A stretch of DNA of 64,000 nt from Osmia lignaria lignaria. Lineage: Eukaryota; Arthropoda; Insecta; Hymenoptera; Megachilidae. The notes beneath the pieces are model-generated. The model was not told the origin of the DNA. It saw only the letters and a program-made list of their open reading frames with translations, and ran no database searches. Position numbers and translations under genes: made by a program. Below are positions 24,972 through 39,764 of the stretch, in pieces. Numbering within the stretch: position 1 is the first letter of the stretch; each line of letters begins with the position of its first letter. Where the stretch lies: the NCBI RefSeq assembly GCF_051020975.1, contig NW_027478166.1:1985501-2049500 (forward strand), written 5' to 3'.

Positions 24972-27716
24972 GATCAGAAGCGTAGTTTTCGAGATATATC
25001 GAGATATTTAAAAGTTCCGAAGCCGCACCAACATAATAGAGATACAGAAACACCGTGGCCCCTTTCTTTGAGATAACTCTGCAATAGTGCGAGCCGCAAA
25101 TGCCACTTCCAGCTTAGCTGTGCAGAAGAAGAACAACAAGAAGAAGAAATATCTCGAAATATGTCCGTCAGGCCCCTTCCCTTGAGATAAATCTGCAAAT
25201 ATCTCGGAAACGAAGCGAGCTATGGCAAAATGTTAAGAGACCTTTTTTGTAGAGAATTAAGTTTCCTACTTTTTATGTTCTATGATATTTTTTGATCAGA
25301 TGCGTAGTTCTCGAGATATATCAAGATATTTAAAAGTTCCGAAGCCGCACCAACATAATAGAGATACAGAAACACCGTGGCCCCTTTCTTTGAGATAACT
25401 CTGCACTAGTGCGATCCGCAAATGCCACTTCCAGCTTAGCTGTGCAGAAGAAGAACAACAAGAAGAAGAAATATCTCGAAATATGTCCGTCAGGCCCCTT
25501 CCCTTGAGATAAATCTGCAAATATCTCGGAAACGAAGCGAGCTATGGCAAAATGTTAAGAGACCTTTTTTGTAGAGAATTAAGTTTCCTACTTTTTATGT
25601 TCTATGATATTTTTTGATCAGATGCGTAGTTCTCGAGATATATCAAGATATTTAAAAGTTCCGAAGCCGCACCAACATAATAGAGATACAGAAACACCGT
25701 GGCTCCTTTCTTTGAGATAACTCTGCACTATTGCGAGCTGGAAATGCCACTTCCAGTTTAGCTGTGCAGAAGAAGAACAACAAGAAGAAGAAATATCTCG
25801 AAATATGTCCGTTAGGCCCCTTCCCTTGAGATAAATCTGCAAATATCTCGGAAACGAAGCGAGCTATGGCAAAATGTTAAGAGACCTTTTTTGTAGAGAA
25901 TTAAGTTTCCTACTTTTTATGTTCTATGATATTTTTTGATCAGATGCGTAGTTCTCGAGATATATCAAGATATTTAAAAGTTCCGAAGCCGCACCAACAT
26001 AATAGAGATACAGAAACACCGTGGCCCCTTTCTTTGAGATAACTCTGCACTATGGCGAGCTGCAAATGCCACTTCCAGCTTAGCTGTGCAGAGGAAGAAC
26101 AACAAGAAAAAGAAGTATCTCGAAATATGTCCGTCAGGCCCGTTCCTTTGAGCTGAATCTGCAAATATCTCGGAAACAAAGCGAGCTATGGCAAAATGTT
26201 AAGAGACGTTTTTTGTAGAGAATTATGTTTCCTACAATTTATGTTCTATGATATTTTTCGATCAGAAGCGTAGTTTTCGAGATATATCGAGATATTTAAA
26301 AGTTCCGAAGCCGCACCAACATAATAGAGATACCGAAACACCGTGGCCCCTTTCTTTGAGATAACTCTGCACTAGTGCGAGCCGCAAATGCCACTTCCAG
26401 CTTAGCTGTGCAGAAGAAGAACAACAAGAAGAAGAAATATCTCGAAATATGTCCGACAGGCCCCTTCCCTTGAGATAAATCTGCAAATATCTCGGAAACG
26501 AAGCGAGCTATGGCGAAATGTTAAGAGACCTTTTTTGTAGAGAATTAAGTTTCCTACTTTTTATCTTCTATGATATTTTTTGATCAGATGCGTAGTTCTC
26601 GAGATATATCAAGATATTTAAAAGTGCCGAAGCCGCACCAACATAATACAGATACAGAAACACCGTGGCCCCTTTCTTTGAGATAACTCTGCTCTAGTGC
26701 GAGCCGCAAATGCCACTTCCAGCTTAGCTGTGCAGAAGAAGAACAACAAGAAGAAGAAATATCTCGAAATATGTCCGTCAGGCCCCATCCCTTGAGATAG
26801 ATCTGCAAATATCTCGGAAACGAAGCGGGCTATGGCAAAATGTTAAGAGACCTTATTTGTAGAGAATTAAGTTTCCTACTTTTTATGTTCTATGATATTT
26901 TTTGATCAGATGCGTAGTTCTCGAGATATATCAAGATATTTAAAAGTTCCGAAGCCGCACCAACATGATAGAGATACAGAAACACCGTGGCCCCTTTCTT
27001 TGAGATAACTCTGCACTAGTGCGAGCCGCAAATGCCACTTCCAGCTTAGCTGTGCAGAAGAAGAACAACAAGAAGAAGAAATATCTCGAAATATGTCCGT
27101 CAGGACCCTTCCCTTGAGATATATCTGCAAATATCTCGGAAACGAAACGAGCTATGGCAAAATGTTAAGAGACCTTTTTTGTAGAGAATTATGTTTCCTA
27201 CAATTTATGTTCTATGATATTTTTTGATCAGAAGCGTAGTTTTCGAGATATATCGAGATATTTAAAAGTTCCGAAGCCGCACCAACATAATAGAGATCCA
27301 GAAACACCGTGGCCCCTTTCTTTGAGATAACTCTGCACTAGTGCGAGCCGCAAATGCCACTTCCAGCTTAGCTGTGCAGAAGAAGAACAACAAGAAGAAG
27401 AAATATCTCGAAATATGTCCGTCAGGCCCCTTCCCTCGAGATAAATCTGCAAATATCTCGGAAACGAAGCGAGCTATGGCAAAATGTTAAGAGACCTTTT
27501 TTGTAGAGAATTAAGTTTTCTACTTTTTATGTTCCATGATATTTTTTGATCAGATGCGTAGTTCTCGAGATATATCAAGCTATTTAAAAGTTCCGAAGCT
27601 GCACCAACATAATAGAGATACAGAAACACCGTGGCCCCTTTCTTTGAGATAACTCTGCACTATTGCGAGCTGCAAATGCCACTTCCAGCTTAGCTGTGCA
27701 GAAGAAGAACAACAAT
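24972..27716. repeat. Satellite segment with irregular unit order
   Basis: These are ordinary units with mixed modules. Local private changes include CACTATGGCG and GAAAAAGAAG near 26052-26115, GATACCGAAAC near 26329, and AACAATAAG near 27711. The last of these marks the left edge of the following duplication. There is no foreign DNA. Confidence 0.75.
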
Positions 27717-30700
27717 AAGAAGAAATATCTCGAAATATGTCCGTCAGGCCCCTTCCCTTGAGATAAATCTGCAAATATCTCGGAAACGAAGCGAGCTATG
27801 GCAAAATGTTAAGAGACCTTTCTTGTAGAGAATTAAGTTTCCTACTTTTTATGTTCTATGATATTTTTTGATCAGATGCGTAGTTCTCGAGATATATCAA
27901 GATATTTAAAAGTTCCGAAGCCGCACCAACATAATAGAGATACAGAAACACCGTGGCCCCTTTCTTTGCGATAACTCTGCACTATTGCGAGCTGCAAATG
28001 CCACTTCCAGCTTAGCTGTGCAGAAGAATAACAACAAGAAGAAGAAATATCTCGAAATATGTCCGTCAGGCCCCTTCCCTTGAGATAAATCTGCAAATAT
28101 CTCGGAAACGAAGCGGGCTATGGCAAAATGTTAAGAGACCTTATTTGTAGAGAATTAAGTTTCCTACTTTTTATGTTCTATGATATTTTTTGATCAGATG
28201 CGTAGTTCTCGAGATATATCAAGATATTTAAAAGTTCCGAAGCCGCACCAACATGATAGAGATACAGAAACACCGTGGCCCCTTTCTTTGAGATAACTCT
28301 GCACTAGTGCGAGCCGCAAATGCCACTTCCAGCTTAGCTGTGCAGAAGAAGAACAACAAGAAGAAGAAATATCTCGAAATATGCCCGTCAGGCCCCTTCC
28401 CATGAGATAAATCTGCCAATATCTCGGAAACCAAGCGAGCTATGGCAAAATGTTAAGAGACCTTTTTTGTAGAGAATTAAGTTTCCTACTTTTTATGTTC
28501 TATGATATTTTTTGATCAGATGCGTAGATCTCGAGATATATCAAGATATTTAAAAGTTCCGAAGCTGCACCAACATAATAGAGGTAGAGAACCACCGTGG
28601 CCTCTTTCTTTGAGATAACTCTGCACTATTGCGAGCTGCAAATGCCACTTCCAGCTTAGCTGTGCAGAAGAAGAACAACAAGAAGCAGAAATATCTCGAA
28701 ATATGTCCGTCAGGCCCCATCCCTTGAGATAAATCTGCAAATATCTCGGAAACCAAGCGAGCTATGGCAAAATGTTAAGAGACCTTTCTTGTAGAGAATT
28801 AAGTTTCCTACTTTTTATGTTGTATGATATTTTTTGATCAGATGCGTAGTTCTCGAGATATATCAAGATATTTAAAAGTTCCGAAGCCGCACCAACATAA
28901 TAGAGATACAGAAACACCGTGGCCCCTTTCTTCGAGATAACTCTGCACTAGTGCGAGCCGCAAATGCCACTTCCAGCTTAGCTGTGCAGAAGAAGAACAA
29001 CAAGAAGAAGAAATATCTCGAAATATGTCCGTCAGGCCCCTTCCCTTGATATAAATCTACAAATATCTCGGAAACGAAGCGAGCTATGGCAAAATGTTAA
29101 GAGACGTTTTTTGTAGAGAATTATGTTTCCTACAATTTATGTTCTATGATATTTTTTGATCAGAAGCGTAGTTTTCGAGATATATCGAGATATTTAAAAG
29201 TTCCGAAGCCGCACCAACATAATAGAGATACAGAAACACCGTGGCCCCTTTCTTTGAGATAACTCTGCACTAGTGCGAGCCGCAAATGCCACTTCCAGCT
29301 TAGCTGTGCAGAAGAAGAACAACAAGAAGAAGAAATATCTCGAAATATGTCCGTCAGGCCCCTTCCCTTGAGATAAATCTGCAAATATCTCGGAAACGAA
29401 GCGAGCTATGGCAAAATGTTAAGAGACCTTTCTTGTAGAGAATTAAGTTTCCTACTTTTTATGTTCTATGATATTTTTTGATCAGATGCGTAGTTCTCGA
29501 GATATATCAAGATATTTAAAAGTTCCGAAGCCGCACCAACATAATAGAGATACAGAAACACCGTGGCCCCTTTCTTTGCGATAACTCTGCACTATTGCGA
29601 GCTGCAAATGCCACTTCCAGCTTAGCTGTGCAGAAGAATAACAACAAGAAGAAGAAATATCTCGAAATATGTCCGTCAGGCCCCTTCCCTTGAGATAAAT
29701 CTGCAAATATCTCGGAAACGAAGCGGGCTATGGCAAAATGTTAAGAGACCTTATTTGTAGAGAATTAAGTTTCCTACTTTTTATGTTCTATGATATTTTT
29801 TGATCAGATGCGTAGTTCTCGAGATATATCAAGATATTTAAAAGTTCCGAAGCCGCACCAACATGATAGAGATACAGAAACACCGTGGCCCCTTTCTTTG
29901 AGATAACTCTGCACTAGTGCGAGCCGCAAATGCCACTTCCAGCTTAGCTGTGCAGAAGAAGAACAACAAGAAGAAGAAATATCTCGAAATATGCCCGTCA
30001 GGCCCCTTCCCTTGAGATAAATCTGCCAATATCTCGGAAACCAAGCGAGCTATGGCAAAATGTTAAGAGACCTTTTTTGTAGAGAATTAAGTTTCCTACT
30101 TTTTATGTTCTATGATATTTTTTGATCAGATGCGTAGATCTCGAGATATATCAAGATATTTAAAAGTTCCGAAGCTGCACCAACATAATAGAGGTAGAGA
30201 ACCACCGTGGCCTCTTTCTTTGAGATAACTCTGCACTATTGCGAGCTGCAAATGCCACTTCCAGCTTAGCTATGCAGAAGAAGAACAACAAGAAGCAGAA
30301 ATATCTCGAAATATGTCCGTCAGGCCCCATCCCTTGAGATAAATCTGCAAATATCTCGGAAACCAAGCGAGCTATGGCAAAATGTTAAGAGACCTTTCTT
30401 GTAGAGAATTAAGTTTCCTACTTTTTATGTTGTATGATATTTTTTGATCAGATGCGTAGTTCTCGAGATATATCAAGATATTTAAAAGTTCCGAAGCCGC
30501 ACCAACATAATAGAGATACAGAAACACCGTGGCCCCTTTCTTCGAGATAACTCTGCACTAGTGCGAGCCGCAAATGCCACTTCCAGCTTAGCTGTGCAGA
30601 AGAAGAACAACAAGAAGAAGAAATATCTCGAAATATGTCCGTCAGGCCCCTTCCCTTGATATAAATCTACAAATATCTCGGAAACGAAGCGAGCTATGGC

Positions 30701-31037
30701 AAAATGTTAAGAGACGTTTTTTGTAGAGAATTATGTTTCCTACAATTTATGTTCTATGATATTTTTTGATCAGAAGCGTAGTTTTCGAGATATATCGAGA
30801 TATTTAAAAGTTCCGAAGCCGCACCAACATAATAGAGATACAGAAACACCGTGGCCCCTTTCTTTGAGATAACTCTGCACTAGTGCGAGCCGCAAATGCC
30901 ACTTCCAGCTTAGCTGTGCAGAAGAAGAACAACAAGAAGAAGAAATATCTCGAAATATGTCCGTCAGGCCCCTTCCCTTGAGATAAATCTGCAAATATCT
31001 CGGAAACGAAGCGAGCTATGGCAAAATGTTAAGAGAC
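27717..31037. repeat. 1610-bp (5-unit) tandem duplication, almost identical copies
   Basis: Positions 27717-29427 match 29327-31037 at an offset of 1610 bp. Read line by line, the 1711-bp match showed two differences: 28402 A against 30012 T, and 28662 G against 30272 A. Shared private markers are TTTGCGATAAC, GAAGAATAAC, AAGCGGGC, ACATGATAG, ATGCCCGTC, TAGATCTCG, GAGGTAGAGAACC, GAAGCAG and TTGATATAAATCTAC. Homology ends sharply at AGAGACC/AGAGACG on the right and AACAATAAG/AACAAGAAG on the left. Confidence 0.92.
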
Positions 31038-33343
31038 GTTTTTTGTAGAGAATTATGTTTCCTACAATTTATGTGCTATGATATTTTTTGATCAGAAGCG
31101 TAGTTTTCGAGATATATCGAGATATTTAAAAGTTCCGAAGCCGCACCAACATAATAGAGATACAGAAACACCGTGATCCCTTTCTTTGAGATAACTCTGC
31201 ACTAGTGCGAGCCGCAAATGCCACTTCCAGCTTAGCTGTGCAGAAGAAGAACAACAAGAAGAAGAAATATCTCGAAATATGTCCGTTAGGCCGCTTCCCT
31301 TGAGATAAATGTGCAAATATCTCGGAAACGAAGCGAGCTATGGCAAAATGTTGAGGGACCTTTTTTGTAGAGAATTAAGTTTCCTACTATTTATGTTCTA
31401 TGATATTTTTTGATCAGATGCGTAGTTCTCGAGATATATCAAGATATTTAAAAGTTCCGAAGCCGCACCAACATAATAGAGATACAGAAACACCGTGGCC
31501 CCTTTCTTTGAGATAACTCTGCACTAGTGCGAGCCGCAAATGCCACTTCCAGCTTAGCTGTGCAGAAGAAGAACAACAAGAAGAAGAAATATCTCGAAAT
31601 ATGTCCGTCAGGCCCCTTCCCTTGAGATAAATCTGCAAATATCTCGGAAACGAAGCGAGCTATGGCAAAATGTTAAGAGACCTTTTTTGTAGAGAATTAA
31701 GTTTCCTACTTTTTATGTTCTATGATATTTTTTGATCAGATGCGTAGTTCTCGAGATATATCAAGATATTTAAAAGTTCCGAAGCCGCACCAACATAATA
31801 GAGATACAGAAACACCGTGGCCCCTTTCTTTGAGATAACTCTGCACTATTGCGAGCTGCAAATGCCACTTCCAGCTTAGCTGTGCAGAGGAAGAACAACA
31901 AGAAGAAGAAGTATCTCGAAATATGTCCGTCAGGCCCATTCCTTTGAGCTGAATCTGCACATATCTCGGAAACGAAGCGAGCTATGGCAAAATGTTAAGA
32001 GACGTTTTTTGTACAGAATTATGTTTCCTACAATTTATGTTCTATGATATTTTTTGATCAGAAGCGTAGTTTTCGAGATATATCGAGATATTTAAAAGTT
32101 CCGAAGCCGCACCAACATAATAGAGATACAGAAACACCGTGGCCCCTTTCTTTGAGATAACTCTGCACTAGTGCGAGCCGCAAATGCCACTTCCAGCTTA
32201 GCTGTGCAGAAGAAGAACAACAAGAAGAAGAAATATCTCGAAATATGTCCGTTAGGCCGCTTCCCTTGAGATAAATGTGCAAATATCTCGGAAACGAAGC
32301 GAGCTATGGCAAAATGTTGAGGGACCTTTTTTGTAGAGAATTAAGTTTCCTACTTTTTATGTTCTATGATATTTTTTGATCAGATGCGTAGTTCTCGAGA
32401 TATATCAAGATATTTAAAAGTTCCGAAGCCGCACCAACATAATAGAGATACAGAAACACCGTGGCCCCTTTCTTTGAGATAACTCTGCACTAATGCGAGC
32501 CGCAAATGCGACTTCCAGCTTAGCTGTGCAGAAGAAGAACAACAAGAAGAAGAAATATCTCGAAATATGTCCGTCAGGCCCCTTCCCTTGAGATAAATCT
32601 GCAAATATCTCGGAAACGAAGCGAGCTATGGCAAAATGTTAAGAGACCTTTTTTGTAGAGAATTAAGTTTCCTACTTTTTATGTTCTATGATATTTTTTG
32701 ATCAGATGCGTAGTTCTCGAGATATATCAAGATATTTAAAAGTTCCGAAGCCGCACCAACATAATAGAGATACAGAAACACCGTGGCCCCTATCTTTGAG
32801 ATAACTCTGCACTAGTGCGAGCCGCAAATGCCACTTCCAGCTTAGCTGTGCAGAAGAAGAACAACAAGAAGAAGAAATATCTCGAAATATGTCCGTTAGG
32901 CCGCTTCCCTTGAGATAAATGTGCAAATATCTCGGAAACGAAGCGAGCTATGGCAAAATGTTGAGGGACCTTTTTTGTAGAGAATTAAGTTTCCTACTAT
33001 TTATGTTCTATGATATTTTTTGATCAGATGCGTAGTTCTCGAGATATATCAAGATATTTAAAAGTTCCGAAGCCGCACCAACATAATAGAGATACAGAAA
33101 CACCGTGGCCCCTTTCTTTGAGATTACTCTGCACTATTGCGAGCTGCAAATGCCACTTCCAGCTTAGCTGTGCAGAAGAAGAACAACAAGAAGAAGAAAT
33201 ATCTCGAAATATGTCCGTCAGGCCCGTTCCTTTGAGCTGAATCTGCAAATATCTCGGAAACGAAGCAAGCTATGGCAAAATGTTTAGAGACGTTTTTTGT
33301 AGAGAATTATGTTTCCTACAATTTATGTTCTATGATATTTTTT
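31038..33343. repeat. Segment with three copies of a GTTAGGCCGC / AAATGTGC unit
   Basis: A distinctive unit with GTTAGGCCGCTTCC, GATAAATGTGC and GTTGAGGGACC recurs near 31092, 32058 and 32702, spaced 3 and 2 units. The first and third are followed by TACTATTTATG. A q-like unit with CATTCCTTTGAGC, ATCTGCACATATC and TTGTACAG lies at 31736-32057; it reappears in related form near 62002. Confidence 0.75.
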
Positions 33344-36300
33344 GATCAGATGCGTAGTTCTCGAGATATATCAAGATATTTAAAAGTTCCGAAGCCGCAC
33401 CAACATAATAGAGATACAGAAACACCGTGGCCCCTTTCTTTGAGATAACTCTGCACTAGTGCGAGCCGCAATTCCCACTTCCAGCTTAGCTGTGCAGAGG
33501 AAGAACAACAAGAAGAAGAAATATCTCGAAATATGTCCGTCAGGCCCCTTCCCTTGAGATAAATCTGCAAATATCTCGGAAACGAAGCGAGCTACGGCAA
33601 AATGCTAAGAGACGTTTTTTGTAGAGAATTAAGTTTCCTACTTTCTATGTTCTATGATATTTTTTGATCAGATGCGTAGTTCTCGAGATATATCAAGATA
33701 TTTAAAAGTTCCGAAGCCGCACCAACATAATAGAGATACAGAAACACCGTGGCCCCTTTCTTTGAGATAACTCTGCACTATTGCGAGCTGCAAATGCCAC
33801 TTCCAGCTTAGCTGTGCAGAAGAAGCACAACAAGAAGAAGAAATATCTCGAAATATGTCCGTCAGGCCCCTTCCCTTGAGATATATCTGCAAATATCTCG
33901 GAAACGAAACAAGCTATGGCAAAATGTTAAGAGACGTTTTTTGTAGAGAATTATGTTTCCTACAATTTATGTTCTATGATATTTTTTGATCAGAAGCGTA
34001 GTTTTCGAGATATATCGTGATATTTAAAAGTTCCGAAGCCGCACCAACATAATAGAGATACAGAAACACCGTGGCCCCTTTCTTTGAGTTCACTCTGCAC
34101 TAGTGCGAGCCGCAAATGCCACTTCCAGCTTAGCTGTGCAGAAGAAGAACAACAAGAAGAAGAAACATCTCGAAATATGTCCGTCAGGCCCGTTCCTTTG
34201 AGATAAATCTGCAAATATCTCGGAAACGAAGCGAGCTATGGCAAAATGTTAAGAGACCTTTTTTGTAGAGAATTAAGTTTCCTACTTTCTATGTTCTATG
34301 ATATTTTTTGATCAGATGCGTACTTCTCGAGATATATCAAGATATTTAAAAGTTCCGAAGCCGCACCAACATAATAGAGATACAGAAACACCGTGGCCCC
34401 TTTCTTTGAGATAACTCTGCACTATTGCGAGCTGCAAATGCCACTTCCAGCTTAGCTGTGCAGAAGAAGAACAACAAGAAGAAGATATATCTCGAAATAT
34501 GTCCGTCAGGCCCCTTCCCTTGAGATAAATCTGCAAATATCTCGGAAACGAAGCGAGCTATGGCAAAATGTTAAGAGACCTTATTTGTAGAGAATTAAGT
34601 TTCCTACTTTTTATGTTCTATGATATTTTTTGATCAGATGCGTAGTTCTCGAGATATATCAAGATATTTAAAAGTTCCGAAGCCGCACCAACATAATAGA
34701 GATACAGAAACACCGTGGCCCCTTTCTTTCAGATAACTCTGCACTATTGCGAGCTGCAAATGCCACTTCCAGCTTAGCTGTGCAGAAGAAGAACAACAAG
34801 AAGAAGAAATATCTAGAAATATGTCCGTCAGGCCCCTTTCCTTGAGAAAAATCTGCAAATATCTCGGAAACGAAGCGAGCTATGGCAAAATGTTAAGAGA
34901 CTTTATTTGTAGAGAATTAAGTTTCCTACTTTTTATGTTCTATGATATTTTTTTATCAGAAGCGTAGTTCTCGAGATATATCAAGATATTTAAAAGTTCC
35001 GAAGCCGCACCAACATAATAGAGATACAGAAACACCGTGGCCCCTTTCTTTGAGATAACTCTGCGCTATTGCGAGCTGGAAACGCCACTTCCAGTTTAGC
35101 TGTGCAGAAGAAGAACAACAAGAAGAAGAAATATCTCGAAATATGTCCGTCAGGCCCCTTCCCTTGAGATATATCTGCAAATATCTCGGAAACGAAACAA
35201 GCTATGGCAAAATGTTAAGAGACGTTTTTTGTAGAGAATTATGTTTCCTACAATTTATGTTCTATGATATTTTTTGATCAGAAGCGTAGTTTTCGAGATA
35301 TATCGTGATATTTAAAAGTTTCGAAGCCGCACCAACATAATAGAGATACAGAAACACCGTGGCCCCTTTCTTTGAGATAACTCTGCACTAGCGCGAGCCG
35401 CAAATGCCACTTCCAGCTTAGCTGTGCAGAAGAAGAACAACAAGAAGAAGAAATATCTCGAAATATGTCCGTCAGGCCCCTTCCCTTGAGATAAATCTGC
35501 AAATATCTCGGAAACGAAGCGAGCTATGGCAAAATGTTAAGAGACCTTTTTTGTAGAGAATTAAGTTCCCTACTTTCTATGTTCTATGATATTTTTTGAT
35601 CAGATGCGTAGTTCTCGAGATATATCAAGATATTTAAAAGTTCCGAAGCCGCACCAACATAATAGAGATACAGAAACACCGTGGCCCCTTTCTTTGAGTT
35701 CACTCTGCACTAGTGCGAGCCGCAAATGCCACTTCCAGCTTAGCTGTGCAGAAGAAGAACAACAAGAAGAAGAAATATCTCGAAATATGTCCGTCAGGCC
35801 CCTTCCCTTGAGATAAATCTGCAAATATCTCGGAAACGAAGCGAGCTATGGCAAAATGTTAAGAGACCTTTTTTGTAGAGAATTAAGTTTCCTACTTTCT
35901 ATGTTCTATGATATTTTTTGATCAGATGCGTAGTTCTCGAGATATATCAAGATATTTAAAAGTTCCGAAGCCGCACCAACATAATAGAGATACAGAAACA
36001 CCGTGGCCCCTTTCTTTGAGATAACTCTGCACTAGTGGGAGCCGCAAATGCCACTTCCAGCTTAGCTGTGCAGAAGAAGAACAACAAGAAGAAGAAATAT
36101 CTCGAAATATGTCCGTCAGGCCCCTTCCCTTGAGATAAATCTGCAAATATCTCGGAAACGAAGCGAGCTATGGCAAAATGTTAAGAGACCATTTTTGTAG
36201 AGAATTAAGTTTCCTACTTTTTATGTTCTATGATATTTTTTGATCAGATGCGTAGTTCTCGAGATATATCAAGATATTTAAAAGTTCCGAAGCCGCACCA

Positions 36301-36563
36301 ACATAATAGAGATACAGAAACACCGTGGCCCCTTTCTTTCAGATAACTCTGCACTATTGCGAGCTGGAAATGCCACTTCCAGTTTAGCTGTGCAGAAGAA
36401 GAACAACAAGAAGAAGAAATATCTCGAAATATGTCCGTCAGGCCCCTTCCCTTGAGATAAATCTGCAAATATCTCGGAAACGAAGCGAGCTATGGCAAAA
36501 TGTTAAGAGACCTTATTTGTAGAGAATTAAGTTTCCTACTTTTTATGTTCTATGATATTTTTT
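33344..36563. repeat. Satellite segment with partial 4- and 5-unit spaced variants
   Basis: ACGAAACAAGC occurs near 33905 and 35193, and ATATATCGTGATATT near 34012 and 35300, both four units apart. TTGAGTTCACTC occurs near 34085 and 35695, five units apart. The mismatch between the two spacings shows that neighbouring modules were copied separately. At the 34956 unit junction a G-to-T change removes the usual TGATCA. Confidence 0.6.
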
Positions 36564-38495
36564 GATCAGATGCGTAGTTCTCGAGATATATCAAGATATT
36601 TAAAAGTTCCGAAGCCGCACCAACATAATAGAGATACAGAAACACCGTGGCCCCTTTCTTTGAGATAACTCTGCACTAGTGCGAGCCGCAAATGCCACTT
36701 CCAGCTTAGCTGTGCAGAAGAAGAACAACGAGAAGAAGAAATATCTCGAAATATGTCCGTCAGGCCCCTTCCCTTGAGATAAATCTGCAAATATCTCGGA
36801 AACGAAGCGAGCTATGGCAAAATGTTAAGAGACCTTTTTTGTAGAGAATTAAGTTTCCTACTTTTTATGTTCTATGATATTTTTTGATCAGATGCGTAGT
36901 TCTCGAGATATATCAAGATATTTAAAAGTTCCGAAGCCGCACCAACATAATAGAGATACAGAAACACCGTGGCCCCTTTCTTTCAGATAACTCTGCACTA
37001 TTGCGAGCTGGAAATGCCACTTCCAGTTTAGCTGTGCAGAAGAAGAACAACAAGAAGAAGAAATATCTCGAAATATGTCCGTCAGGCCCCTTCCCTTGAG
37101 ATATATCTGCAAATATCTCGGAAACGAAGCGAGCTATGGCAAAATGTTAAGAGACCTTTTTTGTAGAGAATTATGTCTCCTACAAGTTATGTTCTATGAT
37201 ATTTTTTGATCAGAAGCGTAGTTTTCGAGATATATCGAGATATTTAAAAGTTCCGAAGCCGCACCAACATAATAGAGATACAGAAACACCGTGGCCCCTT
37301 TCTTTCAGATAACTCTGCACTATTGCGAGCTGCAAATGCCACTTCCAGCTTAGCTGTGCAGAAGAAGAACAACAAGAAGAAGAAATATCTCGAAATATGT
37401 CCGTCAGGCCCCTTCCCTTGAGATAAATCTGCAAATATCTCGGAAACGAAGCGAGCTATGGCAAAATGTTAAGAGACCTTATTTGTAGAGAATTAAGTTT
37501 CCTACTTTTTATGTTCTATGATATTTTTTGATCAGATGCGTAGTTCTCGAGATATATCAAGATATTTAAAAGTTCCGAAGCCGCACCAACATAATAGAGA
37601 TACAGATACACCGTGGCCCCTTTCTTTGAGATAACTCTGCACTAGTGCGAGCCGCAAATGCCACTTCCAGCTTAGCTGTGCAGAAGAAGAACAACGAGAA
37701 GAAGAAATATCTCGAAATATGTCCGTCAGGCCCCTTCCCTTGAGATAAATCTGCAAATATCTCGGAAACTAAGCGAGCTATGGCAAAATGTTAAGAGACC
37801 TTTTTTGTAGAGAATTAAGTTTCCTACTTTTTATGTTCTATGATATTTTTTGATCAGATGCGTAGTTCTCGAGATATATCAAGATATTTAAAAGTTCCGA
37901 AGCCGCACCAACATAATAGAGATACAGAAACACCGTGGCCCCTTTCTTTCAGATAACTCTGCACTATTGCGAGCTGGAAATGCCACTTCCAGTTTAGCTG
38001 TGCAGAAGAAGAACAACAAGAAGAAGAAATATCTCGAAATATGTCCGTCAGGCCCCTTCCCTTGAGATATATCTGCAAATATCTCGGAAACGAAGCGAGC
38101 TATGGCAAAATGTTAAGAGACCTTTTTTGTAGAGAATTATGTCTCCTACAAGTTATGTTCTATGATATTTTTTGATCAGAAGCGTAGTTTTCGAGATATA
38201 TCGAGATATTTAAAAGTTCCGAAGCCGCACCAACATAATAGAGATACAGAAACACCGTGGCCCCTTTCTTTCAGATAACTCTGCACTATTGCGAGCTGCA
38301 AATGCCACTTCCAGCTTAGCTGTGCAGAAGAAGAACAACAAGAAGAAGAAATATCTCGAAATATGTCCGTCAGGCCCCTTCCCTTGAGATAAATCTGCAT
38401 ATATCTCGGAAACGAAGCGAGCGATGGCAAAATGTTAAGAGACCTTTTTTGTAGAGAATTAAGTTTTCTACTTTTTATGTTCTATGATATTTTTT
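36564..38495. repeat. 966-bp (3-unit) tandem repeat
   Basis: Units near 36566, 36888 and 37210 correspond in order to those near 37532, 37854 and 38176. Shared markers are AACGAGAAG in the first unit, TTTCAGATAAC with an m3 middle in the second, and GTCTCCTACAAG before the third. Differences seen include GATACAGATAC, GAAACTAAGC and GCATATATC in the right copy. Confidence 0.75.
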
Positions 38496-39764
38496 GATCA
38501 GATGCGTTGTTCTCGAGATATATCAAGATATTTAAAAGTTCCGAAGCTGCACCAACATAATAGAGATACAGAAACACCGTGGCCCCTTTCTTTGAGATAA
38601 CTCTGCACTATTGCGAGCTGCAAATGCCACTTCCAGCTTAGCTGTGCAGCAGAAGAACAACAAGAAGAAGAAATATCTAGAAATATGTCCGTCAGGCCCC
38701 TTTCCTTGAGATAAATCTGCAAATATCTCGGAAACGAAGCGAGCTATGGCAAAATGTTAAGAGACCTTTTTTGTAGAGAATTAAGTTTCCTACTTTTTAT
38801 GTTCTATGATATTTTTTGATCATATGCGTAGTTCTCGAGATATACCAAGATATTTAAAAGTTCTGAAGCCGCACCAACATAATAGAGATACAGAAACACC
38901 GTGGACCCTTTCTTTGAGATAACTCTGCACTATTGCGAGCTGCAAATGCCACTTCCAGCTTAGCTGTGCAGAAGAAGAACAACAAGAAGAAGAAATATCT
39001 CGAAATATGTCCGTCAGGCCCCTTCCCTTGAGATAAATCTCCAAATATCTCCGAAACGAAGCGAGCTATGGCAAAATGTTAAGAGACCTTTGTTGTAGAG
39101 AATTATGTTTCCTACAATTTATGTTCTATGATATTTTTTGATCAGAAGCGTAGTTTTCGAGATATATCGAGATATTTAAAAGTTCCGAAGCCGCACCAAC
39201 ATAATAGAGATCCAGAAACACCGTGGCCCCTTTCTTTGAGATAACTCTGCACTAGTGCGAGCCGCAAATGCCACTTCCAGCTTAGCTGTGCAGAAGAAGA
39301 ACAACAAGAAGAAGAAATATCTCGAAATATGTCCGTCAGGCCCCTTCCCTTGAGATATATCTGCAAATATCTCGGAAACGAAGCGAGCTATGGCAAAATC
39401 CTAAGAGACCTTTTTTGTAGAGAATTAAGTTTCCTACTTTTTATGTTCTATGATATTTTTTGATCAGATGCGTAGTTCTCGAGATATATCAAGATATTTA
39501 AAAGTTCCGAAGCCGCACCAACATAATAGAGATACAGAAACACCGTGGCCCCTTCCTTTCAGATAACTCTGCTCTATTGCGAGCTGGAAATGCCACTTCC
39601 AGTTTAGCTGTGCAGAAGAAGAACAACAAGAAGAAGAAATATCTCGAAATATGTCCGTCAGGCCCCTTCCCTTGAGATATATCTGCAAATATCTCGGAAA
39701 CGAAGCGAGCTATGGCAAAATGTTAAGAGACCTTTTTTGTAGAGAATTATGTCTCCTACAAGTT
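38496..39764. repeat. Satellite segment bridging two HOR blocks
   Basis: The unit near 38498 has GCGTTGTTCTC and ATCTAGAAATATG. The second marker, with CCCCTTTCCTTGAG, also occurs in the unit near 34634, exactly 12 units to the left. The segment from 39142 is the left copy of a block found again from 42684, eleven units away. Confidence 0.65.
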
